Assembly (NCBI RefSeq): GCF_002288925.2
Contig: NW_022098031.1
Span: 9,408,354-9,472,353, forward strand
Source of the DNA: Delphinapterus leucas
Taxonomy: Eukaryota; Chordata; Mammalia; Artiodactyla; Monodontidae
Direction: 5' to 3'
Length of the DNA stretch: 64,000 nt
In this document: in pieces, positions 23,525 through 35,209 of the stretch
Position numbering within the stretch: position 1 is the first letter of the stretch
Layout of the letters: each line of letters begins with the position of its first letter
The notes under the pieces: model-generated
Databases searched by the model: none
Told to the model about the DNA's origin: nothing
Seen by the model: only the letters and a program-made list of their open reading frames with translations
Position numbers and translations under genes: made by a program

Positions 23525-23640
23525 TCATCTTAACAGAAAATATTGGCTCCTAATAGGTACTATTCTGTGCTAGGCACTGAAAACACTCAGTGAACAAGAC
23601 AGATTTGGTTCTTTGTCGTGGAACATAGTGTCAAGCCAAG
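23525..23640 (-). repeat. Ancient repeat, MIR/L2 era
   Basis: TACTATTCTGTGCTAGGCAC, then AACACTCAGTGAACAAGACAG. It shares its continuation with the copies at 10545, 29109, 40095 and 60615. Confidence 0.5.
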
Positions 23641-24559
23641 TTTACCCCAGTCCTAGAGTTACTGCCTTGTTCAGTTCTTTCTTAAGGAACTGCCATTTTG
23701 TCATTACCCTTCTATCCTGAAGCTTCCTGTCTGCTCTAGTCATAACTCGGGCAAGTGTAACTGAAAGGCACGCCTGGGACCTTAGTGGCAGAGACTGGTA
23801 GGGAAAAGAAGCCAGTAATAAGATTTGTAGATTTGCCAGGCTGAAGGTTCCTTTATTGCCCCCCTTCAAGCACACTCAGTCCCAACAAACTGATAGTTGG
23901 CAGCCTACTATGGCAAGTCCAAAGGACATAGTAAGCTTACTTCCAGCTGTCATTAATATCCAAGTTAGTCTTATCTGATAGGAAGTGGGAGTGCAAGGCA
24001 TCAGGGAGTAGTAAAACTCAGATGGGTAGCAACATTGTGGTTTTAAGTCCTGGATTTATTTTGTAGCAAGATCCTTAGCTAGCAGCTGGGACTATAAGGA
24101 AACAAGGCCTTCCTAGTGGAAAGTGCTGGAAGAAGTAGGGAGGAGGTATGACAGTCAAGTATATAGATTCTCAGATATTAATAAAGATCAAATAAGGAAG
24201 CCAATGCAGAATACATCTTAGAAGGCCTTAAGAGAAGGCTGAGATCCCTGGACTCCCCTCAAATCATGGTCAACACAACACCATGACTATTTTTAGATCC
24301 AGCCAGCTGCTGATGCTTCCTCATATTGCTCAGAAGTGGCTCAGGGACCAAGTGCGGCTGAGTCCACAGGTTGAAGATATCAGAATCTACAACTGATCGA
24401 ATTTGCTTAAATGCATAAATCTGTGAATGTTGTTAGCTCTGCAGTTATTCATTGCTGAAAGTTAATCACTTTTTCAGGTACTCATCTTTGTGGTATACTT
24501 CCCTTATAGAGCATCCTTTGTGATGTTTCCTGCAATAAAGCCAGTTTGCTATGGCAGAA
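23641..24559. other. Unrecognised sequence
   Basis: No element or gene recognised. The 77-codon minus-strand frame at 23642-23875 shows no domain. Confidence 0.4.
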
Positions 24560-24975
24560 ATTGCTAACCCTTCTTCCTATTAGGAAGAGAACACCTGAAT
24601 TTGGCTGATCACATGACGCCCAACTTTATTTCTCAGCATCCCAGGGAGCAAGATGTGGCCTATAGAAGACTAAGTTTTGCCAGTGTGATGTGACTGGAAA
24701 TAATGTGTGCAACTTCAGCATCATTTCCTTAAGAATAAAGCTGCTTGCTTGGGACTCCTACTTTCCTTCTTTCCACTGGCTGGATAGTGGCTACAACTGC
24801 AGCAGTGTCCTTGATGTGAAGAGTGGCAGAAATAGCAATCTGGGTCCCAGGATGATCTCACCAAATTGAGCCCACCAATTTGGGACTGTTAAGTGAGAAG
24901 TGAGAGAAAAACAACCATTTTTTAACCCACTGTTTTTGGGGTCTCTTTATTATAATGGTGTAGTCTATACTCTAA
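24560..24975 (+). repeat. Possible LTR-derived repeat (MaLR-like)
   Basis: It ends with TTTTAACCCACTGTTTTTGG, GGTCTCTTTATTATAATGG and ACTCTAATTC, an arrangement seen at the 3' end of mammalian MaLR-type LTRs. The upstream part is not assignable. Confidence 0.35.
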
Positions 24976-24984
24976 TTCACCTAT

Positions 24985-25225
24985 TTGTTGAGGACTACTT
25001 TGTACCAGGCATTAGGTACCAATGCTCTAAGCATTTGTACATATTATCTCATTCAGTTCTCTTGACCACACTCTCAAGACAGTACTAATATCCCTATTTT
25101 ATAGGTTGCTAAATTGAGGTTCAGACAAGTTAAGCAACGTACTCAAGATTCCATAGCTACTAAACAGCACAAGGATTCAGATTCAGGGTTATTTGACTAC
25201 ATAGTCCTTGCTGTATCTCCCACAT
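24985..25225 (-). repeat. MIR, minus strand
   Basis: TTGTACCAGGCATTAGGTAC, ATTATCTCATTCAGTTCTCT, CAGACAAGTTAAGCAACGTA and GATTCAGATTCAGGGTTATT are in reverse-complement MIR order. Confidence 0.78.
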
Positions 25226-25869
25226 TTTGCTACTGAGCCTTCCAGGATTTTTGTTTCCTCTGCTAGTGTGGCCTTGTAGAAATGTCAGTTGCAGATAGTA
25301 AAACATCCCCCTCCCCATATCCCACTTTCTTCATCAAGAAAAAGCAGAGAGTTTAATACACATTATTATTAAAGGTAATAAAACAAGTGGGATGGGCCAT
25401 TTCCAGTTATCTTGTTTACCCCTTTGATTCTATCTGCAGCTTCTTCTTGTAACATTATTAATGAGGTTATAACTCTGTGTACCCAAGGAGTCGTTTTCTG
25501 TGATGTTTCCTTTTCTGATATATAACTGAAGGGAAGCTATGAGACTATTAGAAGAATTAACCTTTCAACTGTATAAGATTCTTATTGCTTGTATATATTT
25601 TTTAATTACAGGAGAATGTCATCAGTAGATACAAGTATAGTCTCTACTTACATGAGCAACATAGTGGTGGGTATACAGTATTGCTCTTTTTATCTGGGGA
25701 AGCCTCAGTAGCAGGAAGGGTATGAGTTAGGTAGAACTGAACTCTAGCAAAGTGTTACTTTACGATTGAAAAGCAGGAAGTACTGAGATTAAAAACACAC
25801 CAATATCTTCAGGAGACAGTTGTGACTGTGTGGTATTGGGAGAGAGGATGTGGTCTAAGTCATATAAAT
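25226..25869. other. Unrecognised sequence
   Basis: No element or gene recognised. Confidence 0.4.
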
Positions 25870-25904
25870 AACAAATATTTGAGTTCACTAATTGTCAGGC
25901 ACTG
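25870..25904 (-). repeat. Ancient repeat, left part, split by Tigger1
   Basis: The words AATATTTGAGTTCACTAATT and GTCAGGCACTG break off exactly at the Tigger1 terminus. The matching continuation TACCTGGCAACAGGGATACA is at 28667-28725. Together they form one copy of the old repeat seen at 10545 and elsewhere. Confidence 0.5.
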
Positions 25905-26135
25905 CAGGCATACCTCATTTTATTGCACTTCACTTTATCGTGCTTCACAGATATTGTGTTTTTTACAAGTCAAAGATTTGTGGCAACCTTGTGTCAAGGA
26001 AGCCTATCAGCTCCATTTTTCCAGCAGCATTTGCTCACTTTGTGTCCCTGTGTCACATTTTGGTAATTCTTACACCATTCCAAACTTTTTCATTATTATT
26101 ATATTTGTTATGGTGATCTATGATCAGTGATCTTT

Positions 26136-26493
26136 TTTTTTTTTTTTTTGGCTGCGTTGGGTCTTCGTTGCTGCATGTGGGCTTTCTCTAGGTGTGGCGA
26201 GCGGGGGCTACTCTTCATTGTGGTGCGCGGGCTTCTCATTGCAGTAGCTTCTCTTGTCGCAGAGCATGGACTCTAGGCGTGCGGGCTTCAGTAGTTGTAG
26301 CACGTGGGCTTCAGTAGTTGTGGCACACAGGCTCAGTAGTTGTGGCTTGCGGGCTCTAGAGTGCAGGCTCAGTAGTTGTGGCACATGGGCTTAGTTGCCC
26401 CGAGACGTGGGATTCTTCCTGGACCAGGGATCAAACCCATGTCCCCTGCGTTGGCAGGTGGATTCTTAACCACTACGCCACCAGCGAAGTCCC
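26136..26493 (-). mobile_element. Long CHR-type SINE inserted in Tigger1
   Basis: T run, long-form body with three TTGTGGC-type repeats, complement of the head ending CACCAGCGAAGTCCC. The exact 14-bp target duplication (GATCAGTGATCTTT) is at 26122-26135 and 26494-26507, within the Tigger1 5' untranslated part. Confidence 0.95.
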
Positions 26494-26710
26494 GATCAGT
26501 GATCTTTGATGTTACTATTGTAATTGTTTTGGCGCCCCATGAACCATGACCATATAAGACAGAGAACTTAATCCATAGATGTTGTGTGTTCTGTCCGCTC
26601 CATTGACTGACTGTTCCCTCATGTTTCAATCTCTCTCTCTCTCCCCCTTCAGGCCTCCCTATTCCCTGAGACACAGCAGTATTGAAATTAGACCAATTAA
26701 TAATCCTACA

Positions 26711-28042
26711 ATGTCCTCTAAGTGTTCAAATGAAAGGAAGAATTATACACCTTTCACTTTAAATCAGAAGCTAGAAATGATTAAGCTTAGTGAGAAAGGC
26801 ATGTTGAAAGCCGAGATAGGCCAAAAACTAGGCCTCTTGTACCAAACAGTTAGCCAAGTTGTGAATGCAAAGGAGATGTTTTCGAAGGAAATTAAAACTG
26901 CTACTCCAGTGAACACATGAATGATAAGAAAGTGAAACAGCCTTATTGCCCATATGGAGAAAGTTTTAGTGTTCTGGATAGAAGATAAAACCAATCACAG
27001 CATTCTCCTTAAGCCAAAGCCTAATCCAGAGCAAGCAAGGCCCTAACTCCCTTCAAGCCTATGAAGGCTGAGAGAGGTGAGGAAACTGAAGAAGCTAGCA
27101 GAGATTGGTTCATGAAGTTTAAGGAAAGAAGTCATCTCCATAACATAAAAATGCAAGGTAAAGCAGAGAGTGCTGATGTAGAAGCAGCAGCAAGTTATCC
27201 AGAGGATCTAGTTAAGATAATTAATGAAGGTAGCTACACTAAGCAACAGATTTTCAGTGTAGAGGAAACAGCCTTCCATTGAGGACAATGACATCTCAGA
27301 CTTTCATAGAGAAGTCGATGCCTTGCTTCAAAGCGTCAAAGGACAGGCTAATGCAGCTGGTGACTTGAAGTTGAAGCCAGTGCTCATTTGTCATTCTGAA
27401 AATCCTAGGAACCTTAAGAATTATGCAAAATCTACTTTGCCTGTGCTCTATCAGTGGAATAACAGAGCCTGGATGACAGCACATCCGTTTATGACACAGT
27501 TTACTAAATATTCTCAGCTCACCATTGAGACCTACTGCTCAGAAAAAAAAATTTCTTTTAAAATACGACTGCTCATTGACAGTGCACCTTGTCACCCAAG
27601 AGCTCTGATGGAGCTGTACAATGAGATTTATGTTGTTTTCATGCCTGCTAACACAACATCCATCTTGCGGCCTATGGATCAAGGAGTCATTTCAACTTTC
27701 AAGTCTTATGATTTAAGAAATACATTTCATAAGGCTATGGCTGCCTTCACAGATAGTGATTCCTCTGATGGATTTGGGCAAAGTAACTTGAAAACTTTCT
27801 GCAAAGCGTTCACCATTCTAGATACCATTAAGAACATTCGTGATTCATGGGAAGAGGTCAAAATATCAGCACAAACAGGAGTTTGGAAGAAGTTGATTTC
27901 AACCCTCATGGATGACTCTGAGGGGCTCAAGACTTCAGCGGAGGAAGTAACTGCAGATGTGGTGGAAATAGCAGGAAAACTAGAATTAGAAGTGGAGCCT
28001 GAAGATGTGACTGAATTGCCGCAATCTCATGCTAAATCTTGA
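26711..28042 (+). pseudogene. Tigger1 transposase pseudogene
   Basis: Three open pieces cover most of the protein. 26711-26920 starts [20 protein letters not shown] and is the first helix-turn-helix, which binds transposon ends. 27061-27282 (from [20 protein letters not shown]) is the second, CENP-B-type DNA-binding segment. 27323-28042 (239 residues) is most of the DDD nuclease domain and C-terminus. Of the catalytic aspartates, the second ([10 protein letters not shown]) and third (RPMDQGVIS) remain. The first reads Glu (SVEETAF instead of the usual NVDETAF). A stop at 26918-26920 and frame changes near 27060 and 27290 separate the pieces. Some blocks of the remembered full-length protein are missing around 27080 and 27300-27340. 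Confidence 0.92.
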
Positions 28043-28665
28043 ACAGATGAGGAGTTGCTTCTTAAGGATGAACAAAGAAAAGTGATTTCTTGAGATGGAA
28101 TCTACTCCTGGTGAAAATGCTGTGAAGATTGTTGAAATGACAGTAAAGGATTTAGAATATTACATCAATTTAGTTGATAAAGCAGCAGCAGGATTTGAGA
28201 GGATTGACCTCAATTTTGAAAGAAGTTCTATTGTGGGTAAAGTATAACCAAACAGCATTGTATGCTACAGACAAATCGTTGGTGAAAGGAAGAATCAACC
28301 AATGTGGCAGATGTCATTGCTGTCTTATTTTAAGAAACTGCCACAACCTCCCCAGCCTTCAGCAACCACCACCCTGATCAGTCAGCTGCCGTCAACATCG
28401 AGGCAAGACCCTCCACCAGTAAAAAGATTAGGACTCACTGAAGCCTCAGATGATGGTTAGCATTTTTTGGCAATAAAGTACTTTTTATATATGTCCATTT
28501 TTTTAGATCTAATGCTATTACACACTTAATAGATTACAATATAGTATAAGCATAACTTTTATATGCACTGGAAAACCAAAAAATTAGTGTGACTCTCTTT
28601 ATAGCAATATTCACTTTGTTGAGGTGGTCTGGAACTGAACCTACAGTATCCCCGAAGTATGCCTG

Positions 28666-28725
28666 TATACCTGGCAACAGGGATACAAAGATAAATAAGA
28701 CACAGGCTTCATGTACGTAGTATTT
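28666..28725 (-). repeat. Ancient repeat, right part, split by Tigger1
   Basis: Continuation of the element broken at 25904: TACCTGGCAACAGGGATACA followed by AAGATAAATAAGACACAGGC. Confidence 0.5.
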
Positions 28726-29039
28726 TGCCTTTGCTTTTTAATTCATTTGAGTTATTATAGGTTTATTCCTTGGGTTTTCTGTATTGTAGCCTATAGAAAA
28801 TAAAATTTGCTTTAAAAAAAAAGAATTTCAAGAGATAATGTTGTTCAGACCTAGAACTAGCTCATCCCTCATTGGTATCACTAACCAAAACTACAATTTC
28901 TGCTTGGATGATTCAGAAGAAATAACAAAAAGGGTCATAGGATCAGGAGAAAGGGACAAATGGAACTTGAAGTGTTTGGGGTCAGGAGACAGGGTTTTGC
29001 TTCAGACTCTAGAATGAAATAGAATCTGAAATAGATTTT
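28726..29039. other. Unrecognised sequence
   Basis: No element or gene recognised. Confidence 0.35.
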
Positions 29040-29475
29040 CTGAGTTGAAAAATCTGGGTTAGAACCTTGGCCTTGCTCTATAACTTCAGGCAAACTACTT
29101 CAATGTTCAGCACATTTATTGGAAACTGACTATGCGTCAAACACTGAACTAGGTGTATATGGTAGTGAACATCATAGACAAAGTTCCTGTCCTCATGTCA
29201 GTTTAGTGGTACATATTTGAGGAAATAAAGCCCATAAGGGAATAGACAAGTACTATTTTAGAAAGCGAGGTCAGGAAAGACGTCTCTGAGAAGGTGTCAT
29301 TGGAGCTGAGACTTAAATGAAGCTTTAGGGAATTTTAGTAGTTTCTGAGCTTTAGTTTTCTCAACTGTAAAATGAAAAATAATAAAGGTCTACCTTATGG
29401 GGTTGTTAAAAATAGAATGAGATAGTATATGAGGTTAGTAAACCATAGTGACTAATCAAAAGTGAGGTATTATTA
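29040..29475 (+). repeat. MIR, plus strand, split by another ancient repeat
   Basis: The 5' half (AAATCTGGGTTAGAACCTTG, CAGGCAAACTACTTCAATG) stops near 29108. The core and 3' half resume near 29336 (GCTTTAGTTTTCTCAACTGT, TATGGGGTTGTTAAAAATAG). The 227 bp between are a different repeat. Confidence 0.65.
29109..29335 (-). repeat. Ancient repeat inserted in a MIR
   Basis: ACATTTATTGGAAACTGACT, GTAGTGAACATCATAGACAA and GTGTCATTGGAGCTGAGACT share word order with 40095-40460 and 60615-60960. The family name is unknown to me. Confidence 0.5.
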
Positions 29476-30665
29476 CTTCTACTGTTACTCTCATGTTTCT
29501 CTTTGAAAATAATGTTCCAGGCATTTTCAGAGGTTGGGAGGGAGAAAGGAGCAGATTACAGAAAATGCTAAAGAGCATAAAAAAAGAAGTTTAACCTACT
29601 TCATAATTTAGTATCATGCATCTGTGGTACTTATTCATCCTTTTTTATAATCCAGTCTTTAAATCACAATTCTGTAACAATTCATTTTTTGAAAGTAACA
29701 TTTTTTCCCAAATTTAAAAGTAATCTTTATTGAAGTATACTTTACATACAATAAAATGCACCTATTATATGCATACTGTTCAATGCATTTTGAGAAATGA
29801 ATACAACTATGTAGTAAGTACCACAAACAACATATAGAACATTTCTATCATCCTTTGTGTCCTTTCCCTTTTAATCCTTTCCACACTTAATCCCAGGCAA
29901 CTACTAATCTGTTTTCTGTCACTATAGATTAGTTTGCCTGTTCTAAATTTTATATAACTGGAAGCATACAGTGTGAAAATTTTGAGTCTTTTTTTTTTTT
30001 ACTCAGCATGTTTTCAAGATTCATCTGTATTGTTGCATGCATCTGAAGTTTGTTTCATTTTATTGCTGAGCAGTATTCCATGGCATGGATTTAGAGCAGT
30101 TCGTTTATCTAGTCACCTGTTGATGGACATTTGGATTGTTTCTAGTTGTGGGCTTTTGTTAACGAAGCTGCTGTGAATACTCATGTAAAGGCTTTGTGTG
30201 GATCTCTTTTCATTTCTCTTTGGTAAATATCTAGAAGTAGGGTTACTAGGTTGTATGTGTTTAACATTATAGGGAACTGCCAAATTGTTTTCCAAAGTGG
30301 TTGCGCCATTTAAAATTCCCACAAGCAATATACGAGTGCTCCAATTGCTCTGTATTTTCACCAACACTTTGTATTATCAGTCTTTCTAATTTAAGCCATT
30401 CTAGTAGGTGTGAAGTGGCATCTTATTGTGGTTTCATTTTACATACCTATGATGACTAATGACGTTGAACTTTTTTTCATGTGCCTATTGGTTATTAATA
30501 TATTTTATTTTGTGAGGTACTTATTTAAATCTTTTGCCCATTAAAATTTTTTTTTCTTATTATTTTTTGCTCTAAGAATGCTTTATATGTTTTGGATACA
30601 AGTCTTTTGTCTGATGTATGTATAGTGAATATTTTCTACCCAATCTTTGGCTCGCTCTTTTGATT

Positions 30666-30863
30666 TTTTTTTTTTGCGGTACGCGGGCCTCTCACTCTTG
30701 TGGCCTCTCCCGTTGCAGAGCGCTCTGGACGCACAGGCTCAGCAGCCATGGCTCATGGGCCTATCCGCTCTGCGGGATCTGGGATCTTCCCGGACCGGGG
30801 CACGAACCCATGTCAACTGCATCGGCAGGCGGACTCTCAACCACTGTGCCACCAGGGAAGCCC
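30666..30863 (-). mobile_element. Short CHR-type SINE in an old LINE-1
   Basis: T run, GCGGTACGCGGGCCTCTCAC, then the complement of the head ending CACCAGGGAAGCCC. The target duplication is obscured by T-rich flanks. It shares a diagnostic GGCCTATCYGCTCYGCGGGA block with the copy at 38647. Confidence 0.93.
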
Positions 30864-31018
30864 TTTTTTAAGAGAATCTTTTTGAAGAGTAAGATTTTAA
30901 TATTGACTTAGTCCAATTTATCAATTTTTTCTTTGATGATTAATTTTATTTTTTCTACTTTCTATGAAACATTTATGTACCCCAAGTCCATGAATACTTT
31001 CTTCTGTTTTCTTCTAGA

Positions 31019-31057
31019 AATATATATATATAATTTTATATATATATATATATAATA
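31019..31057. repeat. (TA)n microsatellite
   Basis: Two TA runs separated by ATTT, inside the old LINE-1. Confidence 0.9.
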
Positions 31058-31790
31058 TTTGTATATTGACATAGTATCCTGCGGCCTTGCTATACTCACA
31101 TTTATTTTAATAGCTATTTTTGTAGATTATTTTGGATTTTCTGTGTAAACAATCATGTTTATGAGGGAAAAAAGTGTTTTATATTTCCAATGTGTATGCT
31201 CCTTATTTCTTTTTCTTGACTTATTTTACACTGGCTATATTGAATACAGGTTGGTTGTATGAGTGAACATCCTTCCTTATTCTCAATTACAAGGGAAAAG
31301 TGTTCAATCTTTCACCATTAAGTATGATGTTAGCTTTAGATTTTCCATGTATATCACCAATGATTTTTTTTTTTATCATGACAGTTCCTGAATTTTGTCA
31401 GATGTTTATTCAGCATCTATTATGATGATCATTTGCTTTTGCTACTTTAATTTGGTGAATTACATTGATTAATTTTTGAATATTAACCAACTTTGCATTT
31501 CTAGGACAGATCTCATTGTCTAGATGTATTAACTTTTTTATATGTTGCTAGATTTGAATTCATAATATTTTATTTTAAATTTTTAACTTTTTTCTTCTTG
31601 TAATGCCTATCTGATTTTGGTATCAGGATAGTGTGGCCTCATAAAAAAAGTTGTGAAGTGTTCCCTTGTTGTTTACTTTCTATATTGTGTGGGATTACCA
31701 CTTTTCCTTCCTTAAATGCATGATAGAATTCATCAGTGAAACTTCTCGCCTTCTGATTGCCCCTTTTGTCCTATTATCACAGTTAGTCTT

Positions 31791-32565
31791 TTCTAACAAT
31801 TTCTGACTTGAACTATTCTGGATATTAATTACTTAACCAAAGAGTATTTGTTGATAAATAGATACTGCCTGAGACTGATAGTTAAAAACTAGTCATAACT
31901 TGATAAGAAAAATGAGAGTTTAGCTCACTTAACATTATTCCTGTCTTTTCTCCTTTCCCCTCCGTATGTTTGATATTTGTATTATTTTTAGTTCTTCTAC
32001 TGTACATCTTTATAGCTCTAGTGTATATTCATAACCCTCTATTTCTTGTTCCATTAGCTTTCAGCAATCTCTTTTAACTCCCATTTTTTTAAGTTCATAG
32101 TATGAATGCATCTATTTTATTTTTTACTTTTCATCCTCTTTCCATATCCTACCTCCTGTCAACTAAACTTTAAATTTTTGCTGTCAGGGATGTTGAAATT
32201 TGCATTTTGTCTTACAAACACAACTAAGCCTTCTATATTTTGCCATAAGTTAACTCTTAAAGTTGAAAAGCACTAGAGGGTCTTTATATTATTATGATAG
32301 TAAAATTTATCCAATGCCAGCCCAATTTACTATGCCAAGATTATATTTTTTTCTTTATAGAGTCAAAGTAAAACTTCCTGCCTTTTTGAAGGAAAATGTT
32401 ACTAGTTTTAAGGTCAACTGTATACTCTTTGTTACACTTTTATTAACCAGTAGCTTCATTTTAATTTTTTTCTTAGACCATGTGTTTCATGTATTTTTAT
32501 TTTATTTTGTTTTTCCTGGGTTTCTGTTTACATTTCTTTTCTGCTTGCATTATTTGCCTCTGTCA
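31791..32565. other. T-rich sequence, possibly further old LINE-1
   Basis: The composition resembles the preceding LINE-1 but I could not align it to ORF2 or UTR sequence with confidence. The 108-codon frame at 32263-32589 is hydrophobic because the sequence is T-rich. No protein was recognised. Confidence 0.35.
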
Positions 32566-33015
32566 TGTAGTTTCCTATTGCTGCTATAACAAATTATCAT
32601 AAACTTGGTGCCCTATAACAGTACACATTTATTATCTTACAGTTCAGTAGTTAAGAAGTTTAAAATGGGTTGGTAGGGCTGCATTCCTTCTGGATGTTCT
32701 AGGAGAGAATTTGTTTTCTTGCCTTTTCCAGTTTCTAGAGACTACATCCACATTTCTATCCTCCTGATCCTGCATGACTCCAACTTCTGTTTCTATTGTA
32801 ACACCTCCTTCTCTCACTCTGATCCCCTGTCTCCTTCTTCTAAGGACTCTTGTGATTACATTGGATCTACCTGGCTAATCCAGGATAGTGCTCTCATTTC
32901 AAGATCCTTAATTTAATCACATCTGCAGAGTCCCTATTGCCATGTAAAGTAACATATTCAAAGGTTCTGGGGACTAGGATGTGGACATCCTTGGGGAGAC
33001 ATAGTCATATGTACA
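32566..33015 (-). repeat. MLT1-like LTR (ERVL-MaLR), minus strand
   Basis: TTTCCTATTGCTGCTATAAC, ATTTATTATCTTACAGTTCA, ACTCTTGTGATTACATTGGA and AGTAACATATTCAAAGGTTC are in the order of an MLT1-type LTR read in reverse. Diverged solo LTR; no internal region was recognised next to it. Confidence 0.75.
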
Positions 33016-33821
33016 ATATTTTGCAACTTCTCAATCATACTTTACTTCAGCAGAAAAATAAACCTTTAGAAGTGTCCTGGGGAATCAAATTTTCTCCACA
33101 ATTATTTCCCAGTTAGTTTTTTCCTCCATGCTTTTCCTGGCACTAATCTTAGTATAGAACAGGAATTTATATTTTCCAGTCTTATACATCTCCAGATTAC
33201 TAGACTGTCATCCATCTTGGATATTAGGCAGAAAAAGCCTTTTGAACAAAGATGTATATGCTTCTTTTCCCATTTCTAGTTCAACTGAAAGTTGTCAACT
33301 TCTTGGAGAAACCTACCTGAGGCCTCAAAGAATAGTCAACACATTATAACATCCAGGTTTGTCCTTCCAAGGCTCTGAATGTTGCATTCTTATTAAGTGT
33401 ACTGTCTGAATCCCAAGAATCAACAGACAATTAACTAGCTGTGTGCTACCACATAATAAAGACTAGCACTTGACTTTTTAGTTACATGCAAAAGCCACTC
33501 AGTGTATATCATACACCTGGTCACTGTGCTAATTCTGTGTTGGGTATAATGATGAATATCATGGTTCCATGATGGTTTAATGAGACTCAATCCTGGGATT
33601 TTATATGGACAATTGAAAATAGAATTGTTTTTTTCTTTAGGGTTTTCATACTGGTAGAGATGTCAGTTTGGAGCTGCTGGTAGCCATCTTGGTATCATAA
33701 GGGGAGAATCTACCTGAAAGAAAAACCAACAAAGAGAAAAAGTAGAGCTATGAGTTGGAAAGACAGAGAGATGGTGAGTCCCAATGACAACTATATTTTC
33801 CCAGTAATTAGGTGGCCTTTT
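33016..33821. other. Unrecognised sequence
   Basis: No element or gene recognised. Confidence 0.4.
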
Positions 33822-35019
33822 CATTTTCTTGATAGTTTCCTATGCTGCATAAAAGCTTTTTAGTTTGATGTAGTCCCATTTGTTTATTTTTGCTTTTGTT
33901 TCCTTTGCCTGAGAAGACATATCCAAAAATAATATTGCTAAGACAAATGTCAAAGAACGTAATGCCTGTGTTATCTTCTAGGAGGTTTATGGTTTCCAGT
34001 CTTACATTTAAATATTTAACCCATTTTGAGTTTATTTTTGCATATGATACGGGAAAGTAGTCCAGTTTGAACCTTTTGCATGTAGCTGTCCAGTTTTCCA
34101 GTTTATTAAAGAGGCTGTCTTTTCCGCATTGTATATTCTTGCCTTCTTTGTCACAGATTAATTGATCCCATAAGATCATTCATTTCTGGACTCTCTGTTC
34201 TGCTCCACTGATCACAACACTGTCTGTTGTTGTGCAAGTACCATACTGTTTTGATTACTGTAGCTTTGTAGCATAGTTTGAAATCAGGGAGCATGATACC
34301 TCCAGCTTTGTTCTTTTTTCTCAAGATTGTTTTTTGTTATTCAGGGTCTTTTGTGTTTCCATACAAATTTTAAAATTATTTGTTCTATTTCTGTGAAAAA
34401 TGCTATTGGTATTTAGATAGGGATTGCATTAAATCTGTACATTGTTTTTAGTAGATGGTCATTTTTAACATATTAATTCTTCCAGTCCATGAACATGCTG
34501 TATCTTTGCATCTGTTTGCGTCATCTTCAATTCCTTTCATTGGTGTCTTACAGTTTTTCAAGTACTGGCCATCTACCTCCTTCGTTAGATTTATTGCTAG
34601 GTATTTTATTCCTTTTGAGGCAACTGTAATTGGTATTGTTTCCTTAATTTCTCTTTCTGATAGTTCATTGCTAGTGTATAGAAATGCAACAGATTTCTGT
34701 ATATTAATGGTATAACATGCAACTTTACTGAATTCATTTATTAGTTATAATAATTTGGGGGTAGCATCTTTAGGATTTTCTATGTATAGTATCATGTCCT
34801 CTGCAAACAGTGGTAGTTCTACTTCATTCTTTCCATCTTGGATTCCTTTTATTTCTTTTTCTTGTCTGATTGTTGTGGTTAGGATTTCCAACACTGTGTG
34901 AATAAAAGTGGCAAAAGTGGGCATCCTTGTATTGTTCCTGATCTTAGAGGAAATGCTTTCATCTTTTCACCATTGATTATGATGTTGGCATGGGTTTGCC
35001 ATGTATGGCCTTTATTATG

Positions 35020-35065
35020 TTGAGGTATGTTCTCTCTGTACTTTTGAGGTATGTTCTCTCTGTAC
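35020..35065. repeat. 22-bp tandem duplication in LINE-1
   Basis: TTGAGGTATGTTCTCTCTGT plus AC occurs at 35020-35041 and again at 35044-35065, a period of 24 bp. The younger LINE-1 has only one copy of the corresponding sequence near 47519-47540. Confidence 0.9.
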
Positions 35066-35123
35066 CTACTTTGACATACTTTAACATAAATGGATGTTGA
35101 ATTTTGTCCAAAGCTTTTTCTGC

Positions 35124-35209
35124 ATATATATATATATATATATACATATATATGTATGTGTGTGTATATATATATACATATATGTATATATACATATATA
35201 TGTATGTAT
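35124..35209. repeat. (TA)n-rich microsatellite
   Basis: TATATA runs with TACATA and TGTATG interruptions, at the junction between the ORF2 and 5' UTR parts of the LINE-1. Confidence 0.92.

Larger units (their letters stand above)
25905..28665 (+). mobile_element. Tigger1 DNA transposon, nearly full length, plus strand
   Basis: The left terminal repeat starts CAGGCATACCTCATTTTATT at 25905. The right one ends CCCCGAAGTATGCCTG at 28665, followed by TA. Subtracting the SINE and one target duplication (372 bp) leaves about 2.39 kb, close to a complete Tigger1. The left TA of the target duplication is not visible. The element belongs to the pogo group, moved by cut-and-paste by its own or a related transposase, and is now inert. 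Confidence 0.95.
29705..31790 (-). mobile_element. Old LINE-1 (L1M-type), minus strand, split by a SINE
   Basis: It begins with 3' UTR-like sequence (TCTTTATTGAAGTATACTTT at 29728) and continues with ORF2 in reverse: CTGTTGATGGACATTTGGAT, CTCCAATTGCTCTGTATTTT, then beyond the SINE AGTCCAATTTATCAATTTTT, CTTTCACCATTAAGTATGAT and AAATGCATGATAGAATTCAT. The reading frame is destroyed. The upstream limit near 31790 is approximate. Confidence 0.82.
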
